A stretch of DNA of 64,000 nt from Candidatus Manganitrophaceae bacterium (lineage in GTDB: Bacteria; Nitrospirota; Nitrospiria; SBBL01; JAADHI01), in contig DUAG01000042.1 of NCBI GenBank assembly GCA_012960925.1, positions 1-64,000 of the forward strand, in the 5' to 3' direction. Both the position numbers and the translations under genes were made by a program. Under the pieces are notes generated by a model. It did no database searches. It was given only the letters and a program-made list of their open reading frames with translations, and had not been told where the DNA came from. Positions 36,554 through 47,937 of the stretch are shown here, piece by piece. The stretch's first letter is position 1. Every line of letters starts with the position of its first letter.

Positions 36554-37540
36554 ATGATGGCTGATATGTCGCTCTCCCCCGAAATTATCAAGCTGATGGA
36601 TAAGATCGCCGAGAACCCGAATTCCCGGCTTTTTGTCCCATTGGCTGAAGAATACCTAAATAGCGATCTGACGGATGAAGCAATCCATGTCCTGAACGAC
36701 GGAATTAAAAAACACCCCACTTATGTGGCCGCCCGGATTATGCTCGGGAAGATTTACATGAGTAAAAATCACATTACCGAGGCAAAATCTGAATTTGAGC
36801 GGGTCATCGAAATCAATCCGGAAAATATCCTTGCACACAAAAGACTGGCGGTCATTTATCAAAACGAGGGCGAACCGCAACGCGCCGTCGATGCCTACAG
36901 GCAGATCCTGGCCGTTGATCCTTCCGATAAAGAGTCAAAAACCCTCCTGAGCACCCTTGAAAAAGAGATCCCTTCACCCATTTCTCCGGAAGCCCCTGGA
37001 CCAGACTCTGCAGGTGAAAGTACTTTTGAGATTCAGAAGTCCCCCTCGCTGGCGACTTCTGAGGAGGTGTTTGTTGGAAACGAGGATGTATTCTCACCCG
37101 ATGCAGATACGGGCGTTGAACTGGAAAAAGAAGACCTCGAAGAACAATGGCAACCAGAGCCCATCTCGCAAGACGATGAAGGTCGAATCGGAGACCCTCT
37201 GGAGCCCTCTTCCCCCGGCCCGGACCCCCTTCCGGAAATGGACGGACAGGAAACACCCGCAACAAATTCACTGGGCGCACTTTATATCGACCAGGGATGC
37301 TACCAGGAAGCGGTAGATACTTACAAAGAATGCCTCGAACGCGACCCAACAGATGAAGAAAGCAAGGAGGGTCTTGAAAAAGCACTTCATATGGTATCTG
37401 GAGAAGCCTCTGGTGACCCGGTTCCCTCTTCCGATTTGACTACTGATGCGGAAGAGAAGACTTCTCAAACGGGTCAAATCACGCACTTACAATTATGGCT
37501 GGACGCCATCCAGAAGAAGAGAAAAGGAATACGAAGATGA
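36554..37540 (+). CDS. TPR protein coupled to a Roadblock/LC7 protein
   Basis: 328 residues, no signal peptide. Three or four TPR units at about residues 20-130, a long acidic, Pro/Ser-rich linker (about 135-230), and one more TPR-like unit at about 238-275 (NSLGALYIDQGCYQEAVDTYKECLERDP). Cytoplasmic. Its stop overlaps the start of the Roadblock gene (ATGA), so the two products are probably made together and may interact. Function unknown. Confidence 0.85.
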   Translation: MMADMSLSPEIIKLMDKIAENPNSRLFVPLAEEYLNSDLTDEAIHVLNDGIKKHPTYVAARIMLGKIYMSKNHITEAKSEFERVIEINPENILAHKRLAVIYQNEGEPQRAVDAYRQILAVDPSDKESKTLLSTLEKEIPSPISPEAPGPDSAGESTFEIQKSPSLATSEEVFVGNEDVFSPDADTGVELEKEDLEEQWQPEPISQDDEGRIGDPLEPSSPGPDPLPEMDGQETPATNSLGALYIDQGCYQEAVDTYKECLERDPTDEESKEGLEKALHMVSGEASGDPVPSSDLTTDAEEKTSQTGQITHLQLWLDAIQKKRKGIRR

Positions 37541-37893
37541 GCTTTAGTGAACATTTGAAAGGAATCGCGGATGGCCTCGATGACCTGTTGGGAGTTGCCC
37601 TCGCAGATATGGATGGAATTATTGTTGAGGAGTATACTGTCGATGCGACTCTCGATATGGCCGTGCTCGTCGCTGAATACAGCCCTTTGTGGAATACTGC
37701 TGAAAAAGCAGGATCTTCTATCAACCTCGACCCCCCTGATGAGATGCACCTTCTACATGATCAAACAGCCGTGATTGCCAGGAAGATCAATCCGGACTAC
37801 TTTCTGATCATGGGTCTGAAATCTAAAAAAGGGATAGGGAAAGGCCGTTTCCTCGTAACCCTTGCGGCGGCAGCCATCGAAGAGGAGTTGTAA
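37537..37893 (+). CDS. Roadblock/LC7-domain protein
   Basis: 118 residues from the ATG at 37537 (the open frame extends upstream into the TPR gene). The fold pattern [15 protein letters not shown] and a C-terminal [26 protein letters not shown] fit Roadblock/LC7 (MglB-like) proteins, which dimerise and often regulate small Ras-like GTPases. No MglA-type GTPase is in the window; the partner may be the upstream TPR protein. aroQ follows after two bases. Confidence 0.85.
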   Translation: MSFSEHLKGIADGLDDLLGVALADMDGIIVEEYTVDATLDMAVLVAEYSPLWNTAEKAGSSINLDPPDEMHLLHDQTAVIARKINPDYFLIMGLKSKKGIGKGRFLVTLAAAAIEEEL

Positions 37894-37895
37894 GC

Positions 37896-38372
37896 ATGGT
37901 CCGTATCCTGGTACTGCATGGGCCAAACTTGAACTTACTGGGCAAGCGAGAGACAGAACGATATGGCCTTGTTTCTCTTGAGGAGATCAACAAACAACTG
38001 ATGGCTCTGGCCAAAGCCCAGGGGGTCACTCTTAAGACCTATCAATCGAATTCCGAAGGGGCTCTGGTTGATCGCATTCAAGACGCCGCAGGAAAATTTG
38101 ATGCCATCGTCATCAACCCGGCAGCCTACACCCACACCAGCATTGCTATTCGGGATGCAATTCTTGCAGTCGAGATCCCAACCGTAGAGGTCCATTTATC
38201 CAACATCCATGACCGGGAGGATTTTAGGCTTACCTCATTTATTGCCGATGTTGCCATTGGTCAGATCTCAGGGTTTGGCCCTCAAAGCTATCTCCTCGGG
38301 GTGTTGGGGGCGATTAGTCATCTTCAGGGAGGCGAAAAACTCACCTCCCCCCACGCCGTTGCAACAGGATAG
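37896..38372 (+). CDS. aroQ: 3-dehydroquinate dehydratase, type II
   Basis: 158 residues. Shikimate pathway dehydration of 3-dehydroquinate. Signature [15 protein letters not shown] with active-site loop residues and the catalytic Tyr (ERYG), [15 protein letters not shown], and [14 protein letters not shown]. Part of the run TPR-Roadblock-aroQ-efp-accB-accC-thiE; six bases separate it from efp. Confidence 0.97.
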   Translation: MVRILVLHGPNLNLLGKRETERYGLVSLEEINKQLMALAKAQGVTLKTYQSNSEGALVDRIQDAAGKFDAIVINPAAYTHTSIAIRDAILAVEIPTVEVHLSNIHDREDFRLTSFIADVAIGQISGFGPQSYLLGVLGAISHLQGGEKLTSPHAVATG

Positions 38373-38378
38373 GACAAA

Positions 38379-38939
38379 GTGCTCGGGACAAGTGATTTCA
38401 GGGGAGGACTCAAGCTGGAACTCGACGGAGATCCTTACATGATCGTCGAGTGTCAGCATGTGAAGCCGGGCAAAGGAGGCGCCTTCGTTCGAACCAAATT
38501 AAAAAATTTAAAGACGGGAAATCTTCTCGAAAAGACCTTTCGGCCAGGTGAGAAATTTAACGCGCCCGATCTCGTCGAACGAGAGATGCAGTTTTTGTAT
38601 CAGCAAGGAGACGAATATCACTTCATGGATAGCGAGACCTACGAGCAGCTTTTCCTCGTTCCTGCGCAGTTGGGGTCTTCTAAAGATTTTCTCAAAGAAA
38701 ACATGATTGCCAAGATCTTATTTTATCGCGGAAAGCCGATGAGTGTTGAACTTCCCGTATTTGTAGAGCTCAGAATTGTCGAGACAGAACCAGGCGTCCG
38801 TGGTGATACTGCAACGGGGGGAACAAAACTGGCGAAACTGGAATCAGGCGGCACGGTGAAAGTCCCCTTATTTATGGAGGAAGGAACCCTCGTTAAAGTC
38901 GATACGCGTACAGGAAGTTATATTGAACGTGTAAAGTAG
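38379..38939 (+). CDS. efp: Translation elongation factor P
   Basis: 186 residues starting at GTG; alignment of SDFRGGLKL to the family N-terminus supports this start. Three beta-barrel domains. The tip loop reads HVKPGKGGAF, with Lys32 at the position modified in many bacteria (the modification itself cannot be seen here). It rescues ribosomes stalled at polyproline. Several neighbours are Pro-rich (for example the TonB-like protein). aroQ-efp-accB-accC is a common bacterial order. Confidence 0.97.
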   Translation: MLGTSDFRGGLKLELDGDPYMIVECQHVKPGKGGAFVRTKLKNLKTGNLLEKTFRPGEKFNAPDLVEREMQFLYQQGDEYHFMDSETYEQLFLVPAQLGSSKDFLKENMIAKILFYRGKPMSVELPVFVELRIVETEPGVRGDTATGGTKLAKLESGGTVKVPLFMEEGTLVKVDTRTGSYIERVK

Positions 38940-38968
38940 GTGTAACGATACAGATAGGGAACCTGCCT

Positions 38969-39406
38969 ATGGATCTAAAAGAGATAAAGGACTTGATCGC
39001 GTTATTGAACGAAATGGCCCTCACCGAGATCGAGGTGGAGGAAGCCGGAAGGCGAATTCGCATCCGGAAAGACGCCCCCATGATCGCTCAACATCTTTCT
39101 CCATTGCAACCTGAACCCACGCAAGAAACACCCGCCTTGACCGAAAAAGAGGAAGAGAGGGAAAACTTCACCTTCGTTACCTCCCCGATTGTCGGCACCT
39201 TCTATAAAGCCACTTCTCCCGATGCCAACCCCTACGTGGGCATCGGAGATACAGTAAGGAAGGGTCAGACCCTCTGTATCGTTGAGGCGATGAAGCTGAT
39301 GAATGAGATCGAGGCGGATGTCGACGGGAAAATCATCGCGATTCTGGCAGAAGATGGGGCTTCTGTCGAATATGGTGAGGCTCTCTACAAGATCGAACCC
39401 GCCTAA
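38969..39406 (+). CDS. accB: Biotin carboxyl carrier protein of acetyl-CoA carboxylase
   Basis: 145 residues. N-terminal dimerisation segment, Pro/Glu-rich linker (about 45-66), and a C-terminal biotinyl domain with the biotin-attachment Lys109 in EAMKLMNEI. Carries biotin between AccC and the carboxyltransferase in fatty-acid synthesis. accC follows after a 225-base gap that holds a degenerate repeat. Confidence 0.97.
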   Translation: MDLKEIKDLIALLNEMALTEIEVEEAGRRIRIRKDAPMIAQHLSPLQPEPTQETPALTEKEEERENFTFVTSPIVGTFYKATSPDANPYVGIGDTVRKGQTLCIVEAMKLMNEIEADVDGKIIAILAEDGASVEYGEALYKIEPA

Positions 39407-39410
39407 GCTT

Positions 39411-39590
39411 GATGCGCTCGTAAAAAGTCGTCACTCCTGCTTACCGGGGTCCATCAAAAAGACAACACCCTGCGGAAGGCTGTATTTCAGCTTTCACAGA
39501 AATAGCCGAAACAACCTTTTTGGAGAATCCCGTCCTGGAAGGGCAGGGATTGCGCTTACTCTACGTGTTCAAACTTTTTATGAGGACGTC
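39411..39590. repeat. Degenerate dispersed repeat between accB and accC
   Basis: About 180 bp with ends CTCGTAAAAAGTCGTCA and, in inverted form, CCTCATAAAAAGTTTG. The start resembles the CTCGTAAAAAGTCGTCATTCC-type repeat I know from several deltaproteobacterial genomes. Only one copy is in this window, so the call rests on recognition. No gene here. Confidence 0.4.
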
Positions 39591-39631
39591 ATTTTTTTAG
39601 AAGAAATCAGACCAAACAACGGTAACAAACA

Positions 39632-40984
39632 ATGTTTAAGAAAGTCCTGATCGCGAACCGCGGAGAGATCGCACTCCGTATCATTCGCGCATGCCGGGAA
39701 ATGGGCATTCGCACTGTGGCTATTCATTCAGATCCCGATGCGGCCTCACTTCATGTTCGCTTCGCAGATGAAAGCATCTGTGTCGGCCCGGCAGACGCCA
39801 CCCAATCCTATCGAAATATCCCAAACATACTCAGCGCCGCAGAGATCACGGGCGCGGACGCGATCCATCCCGGCTATGGATTCCTGGCAGAGAACAGCCA
39901 CTTTGCAGAGGTTTGCGAAGCGGCCGGCATCAAGTTTATCGGCCCGCCTGCAGAATGTATCAGCCTGATGGGAAACAAGGCCAAAGCCCGTGAAGTCATG
40001 ATGAAACAAGGGGTCCCGATTATCCCTGGAAGCGAGGGTGAGATTCGCGATAACAAAGAAGCGGTCGATGTTGCCCGGAAGATCGGTTATCCGGTGATTG
40101 TGAAGGCTGTTTCCGGCGGCGGCGGTCGGGGCATGCGTGTTGTCTATAAAGAAGAAGAACTCTCCAATTCGATACAAACCGCTCAGTTAGAGGCAAAAAC
40201 CGCTTTTGGCGACGACAGCGTTTATATTGAGAAATTTTTTGTCGATCCGCGGCATATTGAGATCCAAATCCTGGCCGACGAAAAGGGCAAGATGGTTTAT
40301 CTGGGAGAAAGGGATTGTTCGGTCCAGAGACGGCACCAGAAATTAGTCGAAGAGTCTCCCTCTCCGGTCGTCGATGATCGGCTCCGGAGGGAACTCGGGC
40401 GAGCAGCATCAGGCGCGGTCAGCGCCGCAAACTATGTTAATGCGGGAACAGTCGAGTTCCTCCTGGACAAGGATCATCGCTTTTATTTTATTGAGATGAA
40501 TACCCGAATTCAGGTTGAACATCCCATCAGTGAAATGGTCAGCGGTATCGACCTGGTCAAGGAGCAGATCAAGATCGCGGCCGGCAAACCGCTGGCGTGG
40601 AAACAAAGCCAGATCCGACTCCAGGGACACAGCATCGAGTGCCGCATCAATGCTGAATCTCCCGATAAGTTTACCCCTTCTCCCGGAACCATTACAGCCT
40701 TTCACATTCCCGGTGGTCCCGGAATCCGGGTTGATTCCGCCTGTTACATCGGAGGTGTGATCCCTCCCTACTACGACTCACTCATCGCAAAATTAATCGT
40801 CCACGCCGGCACCCGTGAAGAAGCGATTGCCAAAATGAAAAGCGCCCTGAGCGAATTTGTCATTGAAGGCGTTCAAACAACACTCCCGCTCCACAAGAAG
40901 ATCTTTGAAGATCCTGTATTTGTAAAAGGGCGGTATTCAACAGGATTTTTGGATCACCTTCTTTCAGCACCCTCCACGCCATAA
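39632..40984 (+). CDS. accC: Biotin carboxylase subunit of acetyl-CoA carboxylase
   Basis: 450 residues, full length. ATP-grasp enzyme that carboxylates biotin on AccB. N-terminal [17 protein letters not shown], the ATP-grasp Gly-rich loop [28 protein letters not shown], and [16 protein letters not shown]. thiE follows after three bases. Confidence 0.98.
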   Translation: MFKKVLIANRGEIALRIIRACREMGIRTVAIHSDPDAASLHVRFADESICVGPADATQSYRNIPNILSAAEITGADAIHPGYGFLAENSHFAEVCEAAGIKFIGPPAECISLMGNKAKAREVMMKQGVPIIPGSEGEIRDNKEAVDVARKIGYPVIVKAVSGGGGRGMRVVYKEEELSNSIQTAQLEAKTAFGDDSVYIEKFFVDPRHIEIQILADEKGKMVYLGERDCSVQRRHQKLVEESPSPVVDDRLRRELGRAASGAVSAANYVNAGTVEFLLDKDHRFYFIEMNTRIQVEHPISEMVSGIDLVKEQIKIAAGKPLAWKQSQIRLQGHSIECRINAESPDKFTPSPGTITAFHIPGGPGIRVDSACYIGGVIPPYYDSLIAKLIVHAGTREEAIAKMKSALSEFVIEGVQTTLPLHKKIFEDPVFVKGRYSTGFLDHLLSAPSTP

Positions 40985-40987
40985 ACC

Positions 40988-41623
40988 ATGCTGAATAGCG
41001 ACCTTTCTCCGTTATATCTAATTACAGATCCCCTTCTCTCCAAAGGATCGGCCAGACAATCTCTTTTTGAAGTGCTCGAAGCGGCGCTTGACGAAGGGGT
41101 AGGTCTGATCCAGTATCGGGAAAAAACTGAGGTCAGGTGCAAAATGTTTGAGACCGCAAAAAGGCTCCGGGAAATGACGGCCCGCTATGATGCCACATTC
41201 ATCGTAAACGACGAAATTGACCTCGCCCTGGCCGTCAAGGCCGACGGGGTTCACCTCGGGCAAGACGATCTTCCCGTATGGGTTGCCCGAAAGGTCCTGG
41301 GGAAAGAGGCCATCATCGGGATCTCCACCCACCATTGGTCAGAAGCGATCCAGGCTGAATCGGATGGCGCCGATTATGTTGGAATTGGACCGATCTTTAG
41401 TACCCCAACAAAACGCTCTTCGGGTCCTCCGCTCGGCATCACCATGATCACTGAAGTCCGCGAAAAGGTCCGACTCCCGATCTTCGCGATTGGAGGCATC
41501 AAAATATCACACATTTCCGAAATCATGGCGGCGGGTGCGGATGGCGTCGCCATGGTCTCCGCAATCGCCGGAGATGTCCGCTCAAATGTTAACAAGGCCA
41601 TGTCCTTGTTAAGGAGCTTCTGA
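40988..41623 (+). CDS. thiE: Thiamine-phosphate synthase
   Basis: 211 residues. Joins HMP-PP and thiazole phosphate. Motifs IQYREK, IVNDEIDLALAVKADGVHLGQDDL, YVGIGPIFSTPTK, IFAIGGIK and GADGVAMVSAI. The last four codons and the TGA stop lie inside a family-1 MITE-like element (from 41611), so the natural C-terminus may have been replaced by element sequence. No other thiamine genes nearby. Confidence 0.95.
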   Translation: MLNSDLSPLYLITDPLLSKGSARQSLFEVLEAALDEGVGLIQYREKTEVRCKMFETAKRLREMTARYDATFIVNDEIDLALAVKADGVHLGQDDLPVWVARKVLGKEAIIGISTHHWSEAIQAESDGADYVGIGPIFSTPTKRSSGPPLGITMITEVREKVRLPIFAIGGIKISHISEIMAAGADGVAMVSAIAGDVRSNVNKAMSLLRSF

Positions 41624-41870
41624 ATAAGTCATTAATTGTTTTTTTGGGCAAAAAAGTCCCCCTTCTGCGTTGAAAATCTTAACAATAGCAGGCTATGGCT
41701 TCGCGAGAATCATCCTCTGCAATTTGCGCCTTGAATCGAAACATTTTATCTCATGAAAAATGGAAGAACCTTCCCAAAAAATGGGGAGGATTCTTCGATA
41801 CGAGTTGAACTTAAATATTTTTATGCTTATGCGATGTGTACCAACCCAGACTTAATAAAAGAGGTCCCTT
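41611..41870 (-). mobile_element. MITE-like element, family 1, copy b (long form with an inserted segment)
   Basis: Left end AAGGAGCTTCTGAATAAGT; right end, as reverse complement, AAGGGACCTCTTTTATTAAGT. The interior matches copies at 43462 and 49959 up to about 41762. An unrelated stretch of about 80 bases (about 41763-41842) then precedes the right end. The stop codon of thiE lies in the left terminal repeat. Confidence 0.75.
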
Positions 41871-41913
41871 GAGCTTGCCATGACTCAAGACAGCGATGAC
41901 ACTCGATCCGGCT

Positions 41914-43457
<1,544 letters not shown>

Positions 43458-43461
43458 GTTT

Positions 43462-43642
43462 ATGGAACCTCTGAATAAGTCATGCATTGTTTTTTCAGGG
43501 CAAAAATGTCTCGCTTCTGCGTTGCAAATCTTAACAATCGCGGGCTATGGCTTCGCGAGAACCATCCTCTGCGTTTTGCGCCTTGAATCGAAACATTATT
43601 ATCTCCTGAAAAACGCAACCCAGACTTAATCAGAGCTTCCCT
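43462..43642 (-). mobile_element. MITE-like element, family 1, copy c (long form)
   Basis: About 180 bp between bioF and the SDR gene. Ends: GGAACCTCTGAATAAGT at the left and, as reverse complement of the right end, GGGAAGCTCTGATTAAGT. The interior is very close to 49959-50137 (GGCTATGGCTTCGCGA, CCATCCTCTGCG, TTGAATCGAAACATT). The bioF stop codon (43641-43643) overlaps its edge. Confidence 0.85.
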
Positions 43643-44807
43643 ATATTACCCGCAGATCTTTTCCGATCTTTTCCAATCGGGACAATAAAAAGTCAATTTG
43701 GCATTTCGTGTGGGCAGCCGTCAGCGTAACGCGAAGGCGGCTTGTTCCCTCTGGGACCGTGGGTGGACGGATCGGAGGGATATAAATCCCGTCTTCGAAG
43801 AGTCTTTTCGAAAAATCAACCGCCTTTTCACTGCTCCCGATACAGAGCGGGACAATAGGGGTCTCGCTCGCAAGGGTATCAAACCCCAGTTGGGCCGCCC
43901 TCTCACAGAAATACGCCCTGTTTTTCCAGAGCCCTTTCCTTAAAGACCCTTCCGCTTCGATCAGTTCAAGTGCGGCCAGGGCCGTTGCCAGTACGCCTGG
44001 CGGGAGGGCTGTCGTGTATATAAATGAGGGGGCCTTGTTGATCAGATATTGTTTTAACGCGCCCTTGCCTGCGATGAAGCCTCCAAATCCACCGCAGGCC
44101 TTGCTGAAGGTCCCCATCTGGATGATTCGTGAACTCGACAACTTGAAATGATCACATGTCCCCCCGCCATGCACCCCAAGCACCCCGGTCGCGTGTGCAT
44201 CATCCAGATAAATAGACGCATCATACTCTTCCGCAAGCGCCAGGATTTCAGGAAGGGGGGCGATATCACCATCCATGCTGAAAATACCATCCGTAACAAT
44301 CAGGACATTCTGGATGGTTTTACGATTTGAAAGGAGCCTTCTCAACTGGGTCATATCTTTGTGCGCGTAGACACGAAATCTTCCACCTGAAAGACGGCAG
44401 CCTACAACCAGACTGGCATGGTTGAGCCGATCCGCCAGAATCAAATCCTCTTTCTGTGCAATCGAACCGATGGCACCAATATTTGTCATGTATCCGGAAC
44501 TGAAAACAAGAGCCGACTCCGCCGACTTGAATCTCGCAACCTTGGCTTCCAGGTCATCGTTAAGATCTGAATGTCCTGAAATCAGCCTGGAGGCCCCCGC
44601 GCCAACACCCCGGGCTTGAATGGCGGAGATCGCAGCCGCTTTCAGTTTCGGATGGTTCGCCAGGCCGAGGTAGTTGTTGGTGCAAAAAAGAAGGAGTTCC
44701 CTTCCATTCCTCCGGGCCACCGTCGATGATTCGGAGTCAAGGGGGATCAACGCGCGGGAGAGGTGTTGTTGTTCAAGCTTTGTGAGCGCTTTCTCAAATT
44801 GGAACAT
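43641..44807 (-). CDS. bioF: 8-amino-7-oxononanoate synthase
   Basis: 388 residues, alpha-oxoamine synthase family. Motifs NNYLGLANHPKL, GAGASRLISGHSDLNDDLE, DGIFSMDGDIAPL, DDAHATGVLG and the PLP-lysine motif GTFSKACGGFGG. It condenses pimeloyl-ACP/CoA with alanine in biotin synthesis. The sister enzyme KBL has the same fold, but the bioD neighbour supports BioF. The stop codon abuts a MITE-like element, and another copy lies just upstream of the start. Confidence 0.93.
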   Translation of the reverse strand: MFQFEKALTKLEQQHLSRALIPLDSESSTVARRNGRELLLFCTNNYLGLANHPKLKAAAISAIQARGVGAGASRLISGHSDLNDDLEAKVARFKSAESALVFSSGYMTNIGAIGSIAQKEDLILADRLNHASLVVGCRLSGGRFRVYAHKDMTQLRRLLSNRKTIQNVLIVTDGIFSMDGDIAPLPEILALAEEYDASIYLDDAHATGVLGVHGGGTCDHFKLSSSRIIQMGTFSKACGGFGGFIAGKGALKQYLINKAPSFIYTTALPPGVLATALAALELIEAEGSLRKGLWKNRAYFCERAAQLGFDTLASETPIVPLCIGSSEKAVDFSKRLFEDGIYIPPIRPPTVPEGTSRLRVTLTAAHTKCQIDFLLSRLEKIGKDLRVI

Positions 44808-44830
44808 CCCGTCCTCACTTTCGATGCCTT

Positions 44831-44993
44831 AAGGAAGCTATGATTAAGTCTGGGTTGAGTTTTTCAGGAGATAAAATGTTTCGATTCAAGGCGCAAATCG
44901 CAGGAAATAGCCCGCTATTTTAAAGATTTGCAACGCGGAAACGGGACATTTTTGCCCTGAAAAAACAATGCATGACTTATTCAGAGCTTCCTT
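44831..44993 (+). mobile_element. MITE-like element, family 1, copy d (short form)
   Basis: 163 bp. Left end AAGGAAGCTATGATTAAGTC; reverse complement of the right end AAGGAAGCTCTGAATAAGTC. The interior closely matches 4646-4809. Flanked by TT on the left and AA on the right, compatible with a TTAA or TA target duplication. Sits between the divergent bioF and clpC genes. Confidence 0.87.
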
Positions 44994-45104
44994 AAATAAT
45001 ACATCCTCCGCCACCCTGTCAATAGAAGGAGCACCCACGCGTCACCCGGATCTCATCACGGGTCTCAGAGATCTTGCATCTCTATGTGGATTTCCAGAAT
45101 TCCC

Positions 45105-45133
45105 TTGACAACCACCAGTAGCCTAGATAAACT
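45105..45133 (+). promoter_or_regulatory. Putative sigma-70 promoter of clpC
   Basis: TTGACA (45105-45110), 17-base spacer, TAAACT (45128-45133), about 90 bases before the clpC start. No CIRCE or CtsR-like operator seen. Confidence 0.55.
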
Positions 45134-45225
45134 TATTTTGATAGTTAATGCCTTGAATTTGTTTATATCTTTTCTACAAATAGTTAGAAGGCTCGAAACC
45201 GCTCTGGTGCAGTCAAGGAGGAAGA

Positions 45226-47652
45226 ATGTTCGAAAAATTCACCGATAGGGGAAGAAAGATTATCATTCTTGCCCGCGAAGAAGCTGAACGTCACCAGAAT
45301 GATTATTTAGGAACGGAACATATTGTCCTGGCGTTGCTCAGAGAAGGGGATGGAATCGCCCTTGCTGTCGTGAAAAAAATGGGCCTTTCGACCGAACAGA
45401 TTCGCCTGGAGGTCGAGCGGAATCTCCCGAGCGGGAGCAACACCATGACCTTTGGAGAGATCCCCTTCACCTCCAGGGTCAAAAAGGTGGTCGAATATGC
45501 CGTCGAAGAGGCCAAACTTCTCGGGCATAACTACATCGGGAGCGAACACCTCTTGCTTGGCTTGTTGCGGGAAGAGGAGGGGATTGGAGGAAAGATTGTC
45601 CGGAGCCTGGGCGGGAACCTGCTGACGGCGCGGCAACTCACCATCAACCTCCTCAGAAAAACAGCCCCGCGCGAAAAAGAAAAGAAAAGCAGCACACCTG
45701 CTCTGGACGAATTTGGTCGTGACCTGACCCAATTGGCAACGGAAGGCACACTCGACCCCGTCATTGGCCGCCATGATGAGATAGAACGTCTTCTTCAGAT
45801 TTTGAGCCGGCGGACAAAGAATAATCCCGTTCTGATTGGAGAATCCGGAGTGGGGAAGACAGCCATCGTCGAGGGTCTTGCACAAAAAATTGTCTCGATG
45901 GATGTCCCAGAGAACCTCTTTAACCGGCGGGTGATTTCCCTGGATCTGGGTTCGCTTGTTGCTGGCACAAAATATAGAGGGCAGTTTGAAGAGCGCCTCA
46001 AAGTGGTCATGAAAGAGATTCTTACGGCGGGCAATATCATTATTTTCATCGATGAACTTCATACGCTCGTGGGCGCCGGGGCTGCCGAGGGGAGTATCGA
46101 TGCCTCCAATATGCTAAAACCGGCGCTGTCCCGTGGAGAGATGCAGTGTATCGGAGCGACAACCCTCGATGAATACCGGAAACATATCGAAAAAGACGCG
46201 GCACTGAAGCGGCGCTTTCAGGCCATCTTTGTTCAGCCGCCGACCTCTGCCGAGACGGTCCAGATCATCAAGGGATTAAAAGACCGATATGAAGAGCATC
46301 ATGGGGTGAAGATCACTGATGATGCCGTGGATGAAGCGGTGCGTCTTTCCGACCGGTACATTTCAGACCGCTTTCTTCCGGACAAGGCCATTGATGTCAT
46401 TGATGAAGCCGGTTCCAGGGCAAAATTAATAGCCTACTCTCGGCCTGAACCCCTCCGGGTTCTGGAGAAGGAAATCAAAAAGATTGCGCATGATAAAGAC
46501 CTGGCCATACGACTTCAAAATTTTGAGGAGGCGGTGAAGCTTCGAGAAGAAGAAGAGCGAATCAAAAAACTGCTTGAGGAAACAAAGCAGGAATGGATCA
46601 AGGATAAAGAAAAGAATCGTCCCAATATCGACCGCGAAGAGATCGCCTATGTTGTCTCGAAGATGACCGGCATCCCGCTTTTCCGAATAGAGGAAGAGGA
46701 AACCAAAAAACTGATACGGATGGAAGAGGTGCTTCACCAAAGGATTATTGGACAGGAGGAGGCGGTTACGGCTATTGCCCGGGCAATCAGAAGGTCTCGC
46801 GCCGGGCTCAAAGGGGATCGCCGTCCCATTGGTTCTTTTATCTTCCTCGGACCGACCGGTGTCGGCAAGACAGAATTGGCGCGGGCTTTGGCTGAGTTTC
46901 TCTTTGATACCGATGAGGCCTTGATCCGAATAGATATGTCTGAATATATGGAAAAGTTCTCCAGTTCAAGGCTGGTGGGTGCTCCTCCAGGATATGTGGG
47001 CTATGAAGAGGGAGGACAATTGACTGAGAAGGTCAGGAGACGCCCCTATTCTGTTGTTCTGTTTGATGAGATAGAAAAGGCCCATCCGGATATGTTCAAC
47101 ATTCTCCTCCAGGTCCTGGATGATGGCTATCTCACGGATAGCCTTGGGAGGAGGGTCGATTTCAAAAACACGGTCCTGATTATGACCTCAAATCTAGGAA
47201 CCAGAATGGCAGAAAAGGCCGGAATGCTTGGCTTCCAGCGCTCAGAAATCGATATTCATGGAAAAATGAAGGATGCTATCCACTCGGAGCTGAAAAAAGC
47301 CTTTAACCCGGAGTTTTTGAACCGTATTGATGACACGATTATCTTTCATTCTCTGGAGAAAACGCATTTAGCCAAAATCGTTGAGATTCTCCTGACAGAG
47401 TTAAATGATCGGCTGGCTGAAAAGGGGCTTGAGTTGCAAGTAAGCGATGAGTTGAAACATTGGCTGGTGAAGACAGGATATGAACCGCTCTATGGCGCAC
47501 GCCCCATGCGACGGTGTATTCAGAAAAACATTGAAGACCCGCTCTCGGAAGAGATTATCAAGGGACGATTTAAAGGGAAAACAATCGTTAAGGCTGTTTT
47601 GAAAGACAATGCCCCCTCTTTTATTGAGGAAGCGGTTATGGCGGAAGTCTGA
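45226..47652 (+). CDS. clpC: ATP-dependent Clp protease ATP-binding subunit ClpC
   Basis: 808 residues. Double Clp_N repeat (about 1-145), first AAA+ module with Walker A GESGVGKT, a UVR-like middle segment ([19 protein letters not shown]), second AAA+ module with GPTGVGKT, and the C-terminal D2-small domain. The MLGF tripeptide-type loop expected to dock ClpP is present (around residue 663). It unfolds proteins for ClpP degradation. Strong AAGGAGG ribosome-binding site. No mcsA/mcsB/ctsR genes adjacent. Confidence 0.97.
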   Translation: MFEKFTDRGRKIIILAREEAERHQNDYLGTEHIVLALLREGDGIALAVVKKMGLSTEQIRLEVERNLPSGSNTMTFGEIPFTSRVKKVVEYAVEEAKLLGHNYIGSEHLLLGLLREEEGIGGKIVRSLGGNLLTARQLTINLLRKTAPREKEKKSSTPALDEFGRDLTQLATEGTLDPVIGRHDEIERLLQILSRRTKNNPVLIGESGVGKTAIVEGLAQKIVSMDVPENLFNRRVISLDLGSLVAGTKYRGQFEERLKVVMKEILTAGNIIIFIDELHTLVGAGAAEGSIDASNMLKPALSRGEMQCIGATTLDEYRKHIEKDAALKRRFQAIFVQPPTSAETVQIIKGLKDRYEEHHGVKITDDAVDEAVRLSDRYISDRFLPDKAIDVIDEAGSRAKLIAYSRPEPLRVLEKEIKKIAHDKDLAIRLQNFEEAVKLREEEERIKKLLEETKQEWIKDKEKNRPNIDREEIAYVVSKMTGIPLFRIEEEETKKLIRMEEVLHQRIIGQEEAVTAIARAIRRSRAGLKGDRRPIGSFIFLGPTGVGKTELARALAEFLFDTDEALIRIDMSEYMEKFSSSRLVGAPPGYVGYEEGGQLTEKVRRRPYSVVLFDEIEKAHPDMFNILLQVLDDGYLTDSLGRRVDFKNTVLIMTSNLGTRMAEKAGMLGFQRSEIDIHGKMKDAIHSELKKAFNPEFLNRIDDTIIFHSLEKTHLAKIVEILLTELNDRLAEKGLELQVSDELKHWLVKTGYEPLYGARPMRRCIQKNIEDPLSEEIIKGRFKGKTIVKAVLKDNAPSFIEEAVMAEV

Positions 47653-47675
47653 GCCAGGAATTATTGATCACCCGG

Positions 47676-47703
47676 AAAAAGCCTCGCTTCCGCGAGGCTT
47701 TTT
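47676..47703 (+). terminator. Rho-independent terminator of clpC
   Basis: AAAAAGCCTCGC (47676-47687), four-base loop, GCGAGGCTTTTT (47692-47703): a perfect 12-bp stem ending in a T-run, 23 bases after the clpC stop. Confidence 0.92.
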
Positions 47704-47751
47704 CGCATCATCCCCGCCGGTTTCATCCCACCTGTTCCCTTGCCACTTGTA

Positions 47752-47877
47752 ACCATTCAGTTTACCTAGATTCTTCTCTAGGACAAGGCGCGAGGAGCAG
47801 AAAACCGGGGTGTACGTGTCTGTGCGTGAGGTTTTAAGCATCACAGAAACGCCATCATGGAAGTGTGGGTCTCACGA
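47752..47877 (-). mobile_element. MITE-like element, family 2, degraded copy
   Basis: ATTCAGTTTACCTAGATTCT, then GACAAGGCGCGAGGAGCAGAA, then GTGAGG-TTTAAGCA and AACGCC-TCATGGAA align with the reverse complement of 53752-53894. The far terminal repeat is not clear. Lies between the clpC terminator and the next gene. Confidence 0.6.
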
Positions 47878-47937
47878 AGCCAAAGAGGGGTGAGTTGAAT
47901 AGTTGCTGCCGTTTTTTCGATACGAGGTTGAAGTTCA

